From assembly GCF_020379485.1 (NCBI RefSeq), contig NW_026014690.1, positions 186,001-250,000 of the forward strand: a stretch of 64,000 bases of DNA, written 5' to 3'. This stretch comes from Brassica napus (lineage: Eukaryota; Streptophyta; Magnoliopsida; Brassicales; Brassicaceae). Both the position numbers and the translations under genes were made by a program. The notes under the pieces are model-generated. The model ran no database searches and had not been told where the DNA came from. It saw nothing but the letters and a program-made list of their open reading frames with translations. Shown here one piece after another: positions 22,865 to 34,447 of the stretch. The stretch's first letter is position 1. The number at the start of each line of letters is the position of its first letter.

Positions 22865-23688
22865 TAATACGTCCCTAGATTGCTTCTCTGGATAGTATGG
22901 GATAGATCCTTGCTAGAACGAATCAAAGACTCAAGTTCTACAAGGTTGTGGATCGATTGGTGACACAAGAGGCTGCGGAAAGGCTCCTTGATACTCCTAA
23001 GTGACTAGATCGGATATGACACACCGAGATAGACACTCTTGGGTTGCTGGATACTACACACCAACAAGAACACTCAACAACTCGCGGACAAGCAGTAGAG
23101 AGAACAAAGAAAGGTTTATGATAAAAGATAATTGATTATTGATAAGGGGTTCAAAGTACACTTATATAAGAGAAGTTGGAACAGACTCCAAGCTTCTCGA
23201 AAACTATCAAGAGAGTAAAGGCACACGCTCTCTTGAAAATAGAAACAAATGACAAGTTTGAAAATAAAACATGAAATGAAAGACTTATTATAACATAAGG
23301 TTGATCCGGGATAAGGTTGGATCGAGATCATCAACTAAGAGATTTGAGAAGCAAATCTATGGCCTCGTTAAAAACCTATCTTTGGAAAACCCATTGGGAC
23401 AAAACCAAAGATAGGGAAAAAGAGCACACATAGTTTGCTTGCTTAGTTGATGATCAGCTTGATGGTGAAGTTGCTTGAATGGTGATAAGTGTGTCTTGGT
23501 TGATCAAGCTTCTACCAAGACATTCCTCTTGCTTCCATGACCTCTTAACCAATCCTCCAATAACTTGCGTGAGCTTCCTTGATCTTGATCGAGTCATAGG
23601 TCCTTTAGGCAAGGCTAGAACATCTCCATCAGTCGGCTTATCCAGATCCTCATCATCTCCATTAGATAGTTGGTCCATGATCACATCA
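22865..23688 (-). repeat. I 5' LTR (824 bp)
   Basis: Copy of 16986-17811 with about ten differences, including a shorter TATA string (CTTATATAAG, complement of 23162-23171) and ttattgataagg versus tgatcataagg. Carries the same hairpin (23375-23415) and the C-terminal coding remnant. Followed by TSD aagaa. Confidence 0.9.
23375..23415 (-). other. CCCAATGGG hairpin in I 5' LTR
   Basis: Second LTR copy of the perfect cctatctttgg/ccaaagatagg stem-loop. Confidence 0.75.
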
Positions 23689-26600
23689 AAGAAGCTATCC
23701 CACTTTCAAATCAGGTGATCCCATTTTTCCTGTTTGGGAATATGACAGCTTCTTTGTCATTCTAATCAAACCAGGATGAATCACGATGTAAGAAGCTTGA
23801 TTTTGATATATAAAGTAATGGAGAATCACTAGGAAGTTGAATAAATCTCATAGGAGTTAGGATGAAGAAGCTATCCCACTTTCAAATCAGGTGATCCCAG
23901 TTTTCCTGTTTGGGAATATGACAGCTTCCTTGTCATTCTAATCAAACCAGGATGAATCGCGATGTAAGAAGCTTGATTTTGATACATAAAGTAATGGAGA
24001 ATCATTAGGAAGTTGAATAAATCTCATAGGAGTTAGGATGAAGAAGCTATCCCACTTTCAAATCAGGTGATCCCAGTTTTCCTGTTTGGGAATATGACAG
24101 CTTCTTTGTCATTCTAATCAAACCAGGATGAATCATGATGTAAGAAGCTTGATTTGATACATAAAGTAGTGGAGAATCATTAGGAAGTTGAATAAATCTC
24201 ATAGGAGTTAGGATGAAGAAGCTATCCCACTTTCAAATCAGGTGATCCCAGTTTTCCTGTTTGGGAATATGACAGCTTCCTTGTCATTCTAATCAAACCA
24301 GGATGAATCGCGATGTAAGAAGCTTGATTTTGATACATAAAGTAATGGAGAATCACTAGGAAGTTGAATAAATCTCATAGGAGTTAGGATGAAGAAGCTA
24401 TCCCACTTTCAAATCAGGTGATCCCAGTTTTCCTGTTTGGGAATATGACAGCTTCCTTGTCATTCTAATCAAAACAGGATGAATCGCGATGTAAGAAGCT
24501 TGATTTTGATACATAAAGTAATGGAGAATCACTAGGAAGTTGAATAAATCTCATAGGAGTTAGGATGAAGAAGCTATCCCACTTTCAAATCAGGTGATCC
24601 CAGTTTTCCTGTTTGGGAATATGACAGCTTCTTTGTCATTCTAATCAAACCAGGATGAATCGCGATGTAAGAAGCTTGATTTTGATACATAAAGTATGGA
24701 GAATCACTAGGAAGTTGAATAAATCTCATAGGAGTTAGGATGAAGAAGCTATCCCACTTTCAAATCAGGTGATCCCAGTTTTCCTGTTTGGGAATATGAC
24801 AGCTTCTTGTCATTCTAATCAAACCAGGATGAATCGCGATGTAAGAAGCTTGATTTTGATACATAAAGTAATGGAGAATCACTAGGAAGTTGAATAAATC
24901 TCATAGGAGTTAGGATGAAGAAGCTATCCCACTTTCAAATCAGGTGATCCCAGTTTTCCTGTTTGGGAATATGACAGCTTCCTTGTCATTCTAATCAAAC
25001 CAGGATGAATCGCGATGTAAGAAGCTAGATTTTGATACATAAAGTAATGGAGAATCATAGGAAGTTGAATAAATCTCATAGGAGTTAGGCCGAAGAAGCT
25101 ATCCCACTTTCAAATCAGGTGATCCCAGTTTTCCTGTTTGGGAATATGACAGCTTCTTTGTCATTCTAATCAAACCAGGATGAATCGCGATGTAAGAAGC
25201 TTGATTTGATACATAAAGTAGTGGAGAATCATTAGGAAGTTGAATAAATCTCATAGGAGTTAGGATGAAGAAGCTATCCCACTTTCAAATCAGGTGATCC
25301 CAGTTTTCCTGTTTGGGAATATGACAGCTTCCTTGTCATTCTAATCAAACCAGGATGAATCGCGATGTAAGAAGCTTGATTTTGATACATAAAGTAATGG
25401 AGAATCACTAGGAAGTTGAATAAATCTCATAGGAGTTAGGATGAAGAAGCTATCCCACTTTCAAATCAGGTGATCCCAGTTTTCCTGTTTGGGAATATGA
25501 CAGCTTCTTTGTCATTCTAATCAAACAGGATGAATCGCGATGTAAGAAGCTTGATTTTGATACATAAAGTAATGGAGAATCACTAGGAAGTTGAATAAAT
25601 CTCATAGGAGTTAGGATGAAGAAGCTATCCCACTTTCAAATCAGGTGATCCCAGTTTTCCTGTTTGGGAATATGACAGCTTCTTTGTCATTCTAATCAAA
25701 CCAGGATGAATCGCGATGTAAGAAGCTTGATTTTGATACATAAAGTATGGAGAATCACTAGGAAGTTGAATAAATCTCATAGGAGTTAGGATGAAGAAGC
25801 TATCCCACTTTCAAATCAGGTGATCCCAGTTTTCCTGTTTGGGAATATGACAGCTTCCTTGTCATTCTAATCAAACCAGGATGAATCGCGATGTAAGAAG
25901 CTTGATTTTGATACATAAAGTAATGGAGAATCACTAGGAAGTTGAATAAATCTCATAGGAGTTAGGATGAAGAAGCTATCCCACTTTCAAATCAGGTGAT
26001 CCCAGTTTTCCTGTTTGGGAATATGACAGCTTCCTTGTCATTCTAATCAAACCAGGATGAATCGCGATGTAAGAAGCTTGATTTTGATACATAAAGTAAT
26101 GGAGAATCACTAGGAAGTTGAATAAATCTCATAGGAGTTAGGATGAAGAAGCTATCCCACTTTCAAATCAGGTGATCCCAGTTTTCCTGTTTGGGAATAT
26201 GACAGCTTCTTTGTCATTCTAATCAAACCAGGATGAATCGCGATGTAAGAAGCTTGATTTTGATACATAAAGTAGTGGAGAATCACTAGGAAGTTGAATA
26301 AATCTCATAGGAGTTAGGATGAAGAAGCTATCCCACTTTCAAATCAGGTGATCCCAGTTTTCCTGTTTGGGAATATGACAGCTTCCTTGTCATTCTAATC
26401 AAACCAGGATGAATCGCGATGTAAGAAGCTTGATTTTGATACATAAAGTAATGGAGAATCACTAGGAAGTTGAATAAATCTCATAGGAGTTAGGATGAAG
26501 AAGCTATCCCACTTTCAAATCAGGTGATCCCAGTTTTCCTGTTTGGGAATATGACAGCTTCTTGTCATTCTAATCAAACCAGGATGAATCGCGATGTAAG

Positions 26601-29013
26601 AAGCTTGATTTTGATACATAAAGTAATGGAGAATCACTAGGAAGTTGAATAAATCTCATAGGAGTTAGGATGAAGAAGCTATCCCACTTTCAAATCAGGT
26701 GATCCCAGTTTTCCTGTTTGGGAATATGACAGCTTCTTTGTCATTCTAATCAAACCAGGATGAATCGCGATGTAAGAAGCTTGATTTTGATACATAAAGT
26801 AGTGGAGAATCACTAGGAAGTTGAATAAATCTCATAGGAGTTAGGATGAAGAAGCTATCCCACTTTCAAATCAGGTGATCCCAGTTTTCCTGTTTGGGAA
26901 TATGACAGCTTCCTTGTCATTCTAATCAAACCAGGATGAATCGCGATGTAAGAAGCTTGATTTTGATACATAAAGTAATGGAGAATCACTAGGAAGTTGA
27001 ATAAATCTCATAGGAGTTAGGATGAAGAAGCTATCCCACTTTCAAATCAGGTGATCCCAGTTTTCCTGTTTGGGAATATGACAGCTTCTTTGTCATTCTA
27101 ATCAAACCAGGATGAATCGCGATGTAAGAAGCTTGATTTTGATACATAAAGTAATGGAGAATCACTAGGAAGTTGAATAAATCTCATAGGAGTTAGGATG
27201 AAGAAGCTATCCCACTTTCAAATCAGGTGATCCCAGTTTTCCTGTTTGGGAATATGACAGCTTCCTTGTCATTCTAATCAAACCAGGATGAATCGCGATG
27301 TAAGAAGCTTGATTTTGATACATAAAGTAATGGAGAATCACTAGGAAGTTGAATAAATCTCATAGGAGTTAGGATGAAGAAGCTATCCCACTTTCAAATC
27401 AGGTGATCCCAGTTTTCCTGTTTGGGAATATGACAGCTTCCTTGTCATTCTAATCAAAACAGGATGAATCGCGATGTAAGAAGCTTGATTTTGATACATA
27501 AAGTAATGGAGAATCACTAGGAAGTTGAATAAATCTCATAGGAGTTAGGATGAAGAAGCTATCCCACTTTCAAATCAGGTGATCCCAGTTTTCCTGTTTG
27601 GGAATATGACAGCTTCTTTGTCATTCTAATCAAACCAGGATGAATCGCGATGTAAGAAGCTTGATTTTGATACATAAAGTAATGGAGAATCACTAGGAAG
27701 TTGAATAAATCTCATAGGAGTTAGGATGAAGAAGCTATCCCACTTTCAAATCAGGTGATCCCAGTTTTCCTGTTTGGGAATATGACAGCTTCCTTGTCAT
27801 TCTAATCAAACAGGATGAATCGCGATGTAAGAAGCTTGATTTTGATACATAAAGTAATGGAGAATCACTAGGAAGTTGAATAAATCTCATAGGAGTTAGG
27901 ATGAAGAAGCTATCCCACTTTCAAATCAGGTGATCCCATTTTTCCTGTTTGGGAATATGACAGCTTCTTTGTCATTCTAATCAAACCAGGATGAATCGCG
28001 ATGTAAGAAGCTTGATTTTGATACATAAAGTAATGGAGAATCACTAGGAAGTTGAATAAATCTCATAGGAGTTAGGATGAAGAAGCTATCCCACTTTCAA
28101 ATCAGGTGATCCCAGTTTTCCTGTTTGGGAATATGACAGCTTCCTTGTCATTCTAATCAAACCAGGATGAATCGCGATGTAAGAAGCTTGATTTTGATAC
28201 ATAAAGTAATGGAGAATCACTAGGAAGTTGAATAAATCTCATAGGAGTTAGGATGAAGAAGCTATCCCACTTTCAAATCAGGTGATCCCAGTTTTCCTGT
28301 TTGGGAATATGACAGCTTCTTTGTCATTCTAATCAAACCAGGATGAATCGCGATGTAAGAAGCTTGATTTGGATACATAAAGTAGTGGAGAACCATTAGG
28401 AAGTTGAATAAATCTCATAGGAGTTAGGATGAAGAAGCTATCCCACTTTCAAATCAGGTGATCCCAGTTTTCCTGTTTGGGAATATGACAGCTTCCTTGT
28501 CATTCTAATCAAACCAGGATGAATCGCGATGTAAGAAGCTTGATTTTGATACATAAAGTAATGGAGAATCACTAGGAAGTTGAATAAATCTCATAGGAGT
28601 TAGGATGAAGAAGCTATCCCACTTTCAAATCAGGTGATCCCAGTTTTCCTGTTTGGGAATATGACAGCTTCCTTGTCATTCTAATCAAACCAGGATGAAT
28701 CACGATGTAAGAAGCTTGATTTTGATACATAAAGTATGGAGAATCACTAGGAAGTTGAATAAATCTCATAGGAGTTAGGATGAAGAAGCTATCCCACTTT
28801 CAAATCAGGTGATCCCAGTTTTCCTGTTTGGGAATATGACAGCTTCCTTGTCATTCTAATCAAACCAGGATGAATCGCGATGTAAGAAGCTTGATTTTGA
28901 TACATAAAGTAATGGAGAATCACTAGGAAGTTGAATAAATCTCATAGGAGTTAGGATGAAGAAGCTGTCCCACTTTCAAATCATGTGATTCTAGTTTTCC
29001 TGTTTGGGAATAT
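23689..29013 (+). repeat. Centromere-type satellite block 2 (~30 monomers of ~176 bp)
   Basis: Continuous head-to-tail array; successive gaagctatcc landmarks at 23691, 23867, 24043 and 24218 give periods of 176, 176 and 175. Each monomer has an aagctt site. Variants gtagtggag (24166, 25218, 26272, 26799, 28382) are spaced at multiples of three monomers. agtatgg (24693, 25744) and gatttgata (about 24152, 25203) recur six monomers apart. The last monomer (about 28961-29013) is a divergent type (tcatgtgattctag). It matches the Brassica CentBr satellite as I recall it. It would be the platform for CENH3 nucleosomes if this is an active centromere; the sequence alone cannot show that. Confidence 0.95.
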
Positions 29014-29579
29014 TATGAGATTAAGAGATCTTTAGAGTGATTAGAATAAAGAGAGTGTTTAGGAAGTGATTAAGAGAAGTTTGTGAAAGATTAAGAGACT
29101 AGAAAGAGCCGTTTAGAGTCTAAGAGAAAACCATAGTCTAAGAGATTAGAGAGACTCGAACTGATTGATCTTATTAATGAGTGAGGTTACATATTTATAT
29201 AGAAAGCATTAGGGTTTACAAGAGGCGAAATGGGCACTATTGAAGCATGTAGAGTCAAGGTTGCTTTCCGGATGATTGGATGGTAAGGCTCACACGCTTT
29301 GCCTCTTTACAGCCTGTTCCAGCCTGGCACGCTCTTCCCTTATCCACTCAACGGTCTGATCCCTTCTCCTTAAGTCCCCAAGGTAACACTCCCTTGTTAC
29401 CGTTTCACTTGGTCGAGTTGGGTAAGTTTTGGTCGAGACCTTTGGTACGGACGGTACGGCCATGTACGGCCTTGTACGGACGTCCGTACCATTCACACCC
29501 AAACCCCCTAAGCTTCTCCATCTCTTCTCCTCTTCAACTCCTCTTCTCTCCATACCAATATAATCAACTCAACTCAACA
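29014..29579 (-). repeat. D 3' LTR (566 bp)
   Basis: Sense termini TGTTGAG...TCTCATA (TG...TA). GTAC cluster of five cores at 29444-29490. Preceded in sense by CTAAGCTTGAGGGGGAG. Confidence 0.94.
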
Positions 29580-29646
29580 CTCCCCCTCAAGCTTAGCTTT
29601 GTGAAAGCCTAAGCTTGGATAGCTATGAGATCTTCCTCATTAAAAA

Positions 29647-29687
29647 CCTTACCAAGGAAAACCCATTGGGATAAAACCTTGATAAGG
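29647..29687 (-). other. CCCAATGGG hairpin of D
   Basis: Sense ccttatcaagg pairs with ccttggtaagg (one G-U) around TTTTATCCCAATGGGTTTT. It lies 34-73 nt after the gag-pol stop and about 68 nt before the 3' LTR. Confidence 0.72.
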
Positions 29688-29719
29688 GAAAAAGAGTAAA
29701 GACCTCACAGCCAAGGGGA

Positions 29720-32700
29720 TCAGCTCCTTCTCTTCCCAAGATCAATGAGGCCCAACCGTATGTGAATGGACTCCATTGTCTTCTGTCTTGCAGCCTTGGT
29801 GAACACATCCGCTAACTGATCTTCACTTCTTGTGTAGCATGGCAAGATGACTCCTAAGATGATCATCTGCCTCACCTTGTGGCAATCAACTTCAATGTGC
29901 TTGGTTCTCTCATGGAACACCGAGTTGGAGGCAATGTGGATAGCTGCTTGGTTGTCACAATGCATGGTCATTGGCGTGGCTTGATCAATCTCCAAATGCT
30001 TCAAGATGCCTTTGATCCATACTAACTCGTTGGTGAGCTTCAGCATAGCTCTATACTCAGCTTCTGCACTTGAGCAAGACACCACCTTCTGCTTCTTACT
30101 CTTCCAAGTCACCAAGTTGCCTCCAATGAATGTGCAATAGCCTGTGGTTGATCTCCTGTCTGCTCTATCACCAGCCCAATCCGCATCACAGTATCCCACC
30201 ACTTCAGTGCTTCCATTGCAGCCCATCCATACTCCTTGATCAGGTGAGCCGTTGAGATACATCAAGATCCTCTCCACCATGCGCCAATGATGTTCCTTAG
30301 GTACTTGCATGTGTTGACTCACCTGATTCACAGCAAAACAAATGTCAGGTCTAGTTATAGTGAGATAAATCAATTTGCCAACTAGTTTTCTATAGAGTTT
30401 AGGATCCTGATAAGGTTTGCTGTCTTCAATCTCCCCCTCTCGTGGGACTTTGTAGCCATCCTCCATAGGCATCCTTGCTGTCTTGCCTCCATAAGCACCT
30501 GCACCTTTCAAAAGATCAAGTGTATACTTCCTTTGGGACATGAACAAACCTTCCTTGGATCTACATATCTCAATTCCAAGAAAGTATTTCATTTCTCCCA
30601 AGTCTTTAATCTCAAACATGGATTTAAGAAACTCCTTGGTTGCTATGATACCTTCCTTATCACTCCCTGTGATAATGATATCATCAACATACACAAGAAG
30701 TGCAATCATACCTGAGGGAGTCGTGAGTGTGAAGAGGGTGTGATCTAGTTCAGACTTCTTGAAGCCTCGGCCATTCAGAGTAGTACTCAACTTGTTGTAC
30801 CAAGCTCTTGGTGATTGCTTCAGCCCATAGATGGCTTTCTTCAGTCTCAACACATTTCCACTCTTCACTAAGTGTTCAAGGCCTGGAGGTGGATGCATAT
30901 ACACTTCATCCTCAAGTTCACCTTGTAGAAACGCATTCTTCACATCCATTTGCCATAACCCCCATCCAAGATTCACAGCTAAGCTCAGTACAATCCGGAT
31001 TGTGTGGAGTTTAGCTACTGGTGCAAAGGTTTCTATGTAATCTTCTCCATAAGTTTGAGTGAAACCTCTTGCAACTAGCCTTGACTTCTTCCTCTCAACC
31101 TTTCCATCCGCTTTGTACTTGATTGTGAATATCCATCTACTAGTCACAGCCTTCTTCCCTTTTGGTAACTCACTCTCATACCATGTATCATTCTTGATCA
31201 TTGCTCCTGCCTCATCTCCAACTGATTCCTTCCATTCTTTATCTTTCATTGCTTCTTCATAGCTTCTTGGGATGTGATTCTCATCCAAGTTTACCATGAA
31301 AGCGCAATGTGCTTCTGGATATTGAGCAAAGGAGCACACGGCTTGAGAAGGATGCTCCACAGCTTGGGCATTGTAGTACACTCTCGTGTTTACCCAACTG
31401 GAAGGATCCTTCCTTATCCTTGTACTCCTTCTTAGTGGCTGCACAACCGGTTCTTCTTCCTGTTGTTCTTCTACCACTTCATCTTGAGAAGGTGTTTGTG
31501 TCACACCATGATCATGTCCATGACCATCCGAGCCTATGCTCTCTTCTCCTTCATTCTCTACTCCTCCTTCATCTTGGTTGGCCTCTTGCATAGGCTCCTC
31601 ATGCTCCTCTCCTCCCTCATGATCAAGGTGGGATGGTGAACCAACTTCAGGAGGTGTAGTTGCGTGATTCCTTGGATCCTGGGATGTACTGATTCCAAGA
31701 CCTTCAAGAATGATCCGCAAGGTGGTGGCCTTGTCTGATGTTAAGTCCTTCAGGTCTTCTTGATTCTTTTCTTCATAGTATCCTCTATCTTCCAAGAACT
31801 TCACATCTCTAGATACAAGAACTCTCCTTGCTATAGGATCATAGCATTTGTATCCTTTCTGTGTAGCTGAGTATCCTATGAACACAGCCTTAGTGCTTCT
31901 TGCTTCTAGCTTGTTGATCATCTCTCCTGGTTTGAGTACAAAGCATAGGCATCCAAAGACTCGCAAATAATCAAGAGCTGGCTTGTACCTGTTCAGAACT
32001 TCAAATGGAGCCTTCTCATTCAGAACTTTGGTTGGGGTTCTGTTTATCAGGTAACAAGCAGTGGCAACCGCATCACTCCAAAATCTCTTTGGAACATTAC
32101 TCTGAAACATAAGTGACCTTGCCACTTCCATGAGATGCCTATTCTTCCTCTCAGCCACTCCATTTTGCTGTGGAGTATAAGGACAGCTTGTTTGATGTAG
32201 GATCCCATGTTGTGATAGGTGTTGCTTGAATGCATGACTCGTGTACTCCCCTCCATTATCTGATCTCAAAATTTTAATCTTAGCATGATAATGGTTAGTT
32301 ACATAAGTTTGAAAGTTCCTAAATGCATCAAGTACCCTATCTTTGGTCTGAATTAAGGTTAACCAGGTGTATTTGGATTTTTCATCAATGAATGTGACAA
32401 AATACTTATAACTATCTCTAGATAAGCAAGGGGCAGTCCACACATCTGAATGAATTAGATCAAAGCAATTATCATAAACGGTAGTAGACTTTTGAAACAC
32501 AGTTCTACAATGCTTGCCTAAAATACAAGCTTCACAATCTTTGTTCTCAAACACAACACCTGGTACCATTAAGTTCAAAGCTTTAACATGAGGGTGTCCT
32601 ACTCTAGCATGCCACAATGCATTTTTATTCAACAAAGAAGCAGAAGTAAACGAGCAACTATAATCAGGAACAGAAGTGAGTTCTTCAAGCATATAGAGAT

Positions 32701-34234
32701 CTCCCTTAGTCACCCCTTTCCCAATCAATCTGCTGCTCTCAATATCCTGAAACTTCACATCATTAGGACTAAAGATAACATTGCATTGTAAATCATTAGT
32801 ACATTTCTTCACTGATAATAGGTTTGATGTGAATTCAGGCATGTAAAAAGCTCTAGATTCTTTGTTAAACAGCTTAAGCTTTCCTATTCCTCTAATGGGT
32901 ATCTTATCCCCATTTGCTATCATCACATGCCCATGTGTAGGTTCTATATCCTTAATCAAGTTTTCATCACTTATCATATGATGTGATGCACCAGAATCAA
33001 CAATCAATGGTTTACTTACTCGTTTAGCATTATGGCATAGATTACTAAGTGATGGATGCATCTTATCAGTTCTAGCAATGTGAGCATGTCTATACCCATT
33101 CCTAGCTTCTAACCGTTCTACTAGTTCTCTAATCAAGTGATCATCCTTATATGCAATCATAGAAGCTCCAAAGGAATAACCGTAAGTGTTACCGTTTTCC
33201 TTTAGCATTTTGAAGAGGGCATCAAGGTCTGATCTCTTGATGTAGTCATCATTGCTGCGGGAGCTTGAGGCGCCTGTGTAAGCCACCAGAGACTTCCCAT
33301 TCCCATCATTGCCTCCAAGCCCATCCACTTCACTGATCTTGCTGGTGCCAGCTCCACTTGAACCTTCAGTCACATTTGCCCTTCCCTCACGCTCCTTCAT
33401 GAACTTGGCCGGCTTGAGGTGTGGGTGCAGTATCCAGCATTGGCTCTTCTTATGACCATGCTTCTTGCAATGATCACAGTTGCCATTGAACTTCCTGTCC
33501 TCGTACTTCCCGTGAGATGCCTTGTTTGCTTGTGGAGCCTCGGTTGAATCCTCATGAGCTGCTTGATTGGCAAGAGAGAGCTCCCCCTTTCCTCCAAACA
33601 AACCCATAGATCCCTGCTCCCTTTGGATTTGTGCACACACCTCCTCAAGGTCCGGAAGCTTGTCTGACCTTAACATGTGCTGGATGAGCTGGGTGTAGGC
33701 CGGGTTCAGTGTGAGAAGCAGACCAAAGACCTTGTCTTGCTCGCGCCTCTCATTCAACTGATCTGGATCAGTTGTGCTCGGCCTCAGCATCTCCAGCTCT
33801 GACCATAAGGACCTGAACCTCCCCAAGTGCTTAGTGAACTCCATGTCCTCTTGTGCAAGACGGTTGATCGCTAGCTTCACTTCAAACACACGGCTGAGGT
33901 TGGAAATGTTCCCATACACCTTCTTCAGCGTGTCCCACAGCTCCTTGGCTGATTCACAGTAGCTGTAGGCATCCAAGATAGCTGGGTCCAAGGATGCGTG
34001 TAGAACCGTCATCACCAGCATGTCTTCTTGTTGCCATTTCTCCACAGCCGCTTCATTGGAGACCTCTTCTTGATCTCCTCCCTGAGTAATGAGTTTCGGA
34101 GCCTCCCCTGTTGTGATGTGCCCCCACAAACCCTTACTTCCCACCGCAGTCTTCACCATCCGAGACCACACAAGGTAGTTGCTACCTTTGAAAGTAACCG
34201 CTACCTTCATCCTCATGTTCATCCCCTGTTCCAT
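29720..34234 (-). CDS. Gag-Pol polyprotein of copia D
   Basis: A single 1504-aa frame without defects. Gag starts MEQGMNMRMKVAVTFKGSNY, with LVWSRMVKTAVGSKGLWGH and RSLWSELEML; zinc knuckle CDHCKKHGHKKSQC near 253-266; protease IVDSGASHHM near 411; integrase HHCC (WHARVGHPH ~540, CEACILGKHC ~566) and catalytic D/D/E near 596, 659 and 695 (HSDVW, RSDNGGEY, NGVAERKN). An acidic linker leads to the LRRSTRIRKDPSSWV motif that opens the RT region; RT has YVDDIIITGS near 1184; RNase H has DADWAGD (~1354), AEAEYRA and DNQAAIHIA (~1428). The 5' leader from the primer site to the ATG is ~195 bp. The encoded proteins carry out particle assembly, reverse transcription and integration. Length is normal for plant copia with one ORF. 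Confidence 0.97.
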   Translation of the reverse strand: MEQGMNMRMKVAVTFKGSNYLVWSRMVKTAVGSKGLWGHITTGEAPKLITQGGDQEEVSNEAAVEKWQQEDMLVMTVLHASLDPAILDAYSYCESAKELWDTLKKVYGNISNLSRVFEVKLAINRLAQEDMEFTKHLGRFRSLWSELEMLRPSTTDPDQLNERREQDKVFGLLLTLNPAYTQLIQHMLRSDKLPDLEEVCAQIQREQGSMGLFGGKGELSLANQAAHEDSTEAPQANKASHGKYEDRKFNGNCDHCKKHGHKKSQCWILHPHLKPAKFMKEREGRANVTEGSSGAGTSKISEVDGLGGNDGNGKSLVAYTGASSSRSNDDYIKRSDLDALFKMLKENGNTYGYSFGASMIAYKDDHLIRELVERLEARNGYRHAHIARTDKMHPSLSNLCHNAKRVSKPLIVDSGASHHMISDENLIKDIEPTHGHVMIANGDKIPIRGIGKLKLFNKESRAFYMPEFTSNLLSVKKCTNDLQCNVIFSPNDVKFQDIESSRLIGKGVTKGDLYMLEELTSVPDYSCSFTSASLLNKNALWHARVGHPHVKALNLMVPGVVFENKDCEACILGKHCRTVFQKSTTVYDNCFDLIHSDVWTAPCLSRDSYKYFVTFIDEKSKYTWLTLIQTKDRVLDAFRNFQTYVTNHYHAKIKILRSDNGGEYTSHAFKQHLSQHGILHQTSCPYTPQQNGVAERKNRHLMEVARSLMFQSNVPKRFWSDAVATACYLINRTPTKVLNEKAPFEVLNRYKPALDYLRVFGCLCFVLKPGEMINKLEARSTKAVFIGYSATQKGYKCYDPIARRVLVSRDVKFLEDRGYYEEKNQEDLKDLTSDKATTLRIILEGLGISTSQDPRNHATTPPEVGSPSHLDHEGGEEHEEPMQEANQDEGGVENEGEESIGSDGHGHDHGVTQTPSQDEVVEEQQEEEPVVQPLRRSTRIRKDPSSWVNTRVYYNAQAVEHPSQAVCSFAQYPEAHCAFMVNLDENHIPRSYEEAMKDKEWKESVGDEAGAMIKNDTWYESELPKGKKAVTSRWIFTIKYKADGKVERKKSRLVARGFTQTYGEDYIETFAPVAKLHTIRIVLSLAVNLGWGLWQMDVKNAFLQGELEDEVYMHPPPGLEHLVKSGNVLRLKKAIYGLKQSPRAWYNKLSTTLNGRGFKKSELDHTLFTLTTPSGMIALLVYVDDIIITGSDKEGIIATKEFLKSMFEIKDLGEMKYFLGIEICRSKEGLFMSQRKYTLDLLKGAGAYGGKTARMPMEDGYKVPREGEIEDSKPYQDPKLYRKLVGKLIYLTITRPDICFAVNQVSQHMQVPKEHHWRMVERILMYLNGSPDQGVWMGCNGSTEVVGYCDADWAGDRADRRSTTGYCTFIGGNLVTWKSKKQKVVSCSSAEAEYRAMLKLTNELVWIKGILKHLEIDQATPMTMHCDNQAAIHIASNSVFHERTKHIEVDCHKVRQMIILGVILPCYTRSEDQLADVFTKAARQKTMESIHIRLGLIDLGKRRS

Positions 34235-34429
34235 CTTTGCTTGACTTGAAAACTTGAATCTTGGATCTCGTACACACCAACCTTGAGTCTAGAATCACGC
34301 AAACCCACAGAACGTAGCACAGCTTCAACTAGAACGAACCACAGCTTCAACACCTTCAAGACTACTCGCGTGTAGCTTCAAAGACGTTTAGCTTGTAACT
34401 CTCTAAAGATCAAACCCCAGATTCAAATG

Positions 34430-34447
34430 AACCTGGCTCTGATACCA
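34430..34447 (-). other. D primer-binding site
   Basis: aacctggctctgatacca, initiator tRNA-Met type, abutting the LTR. Confidence 0.9.

Larger units (their letters stand above)
16986..23688 (-). mobile_element. Ty3 chromovirus I, CRM/CRB-like centromeric retrotransposon
   Basis: A 6703-bp minus-strand element with LTRs of 826 bp (16986-17811) and 824 bp (22865-23688) and TSD aagaa (16981-16985, 23689-23693), inserted into satellite. Primer-binding site 22851-22862 (gctctgatacca, 2 nt from the LTR). The polypurine tract GAGGGAGGGGA lies inside the coding region, immediately before the 3' LTR, so the ORF ends within the LTR. RT precedes integrase, which defines Ty3. There is no chromodomain; the C-terminus has [11 protein letters not shown], resembling the CR motif of CRM elements. 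About ten LTR differences make it the oldest complete insertion here. The CRM assignment rests on remembered family traits. Confidence 0.9.

Noticed and set aside
23454..23684. 76-codon frame in the I 5' LTR
   Set aside because: LTR copy of the C-terminus of the CRM polyprotein, not a separate gene.
23689..29013. Regular repeats that could suggest a CRISPR array
   Set aside because: The whole ~176-bp unit repeats with no unique spacers, and the context is plant retrotransposons; this is centromere-type satellite.
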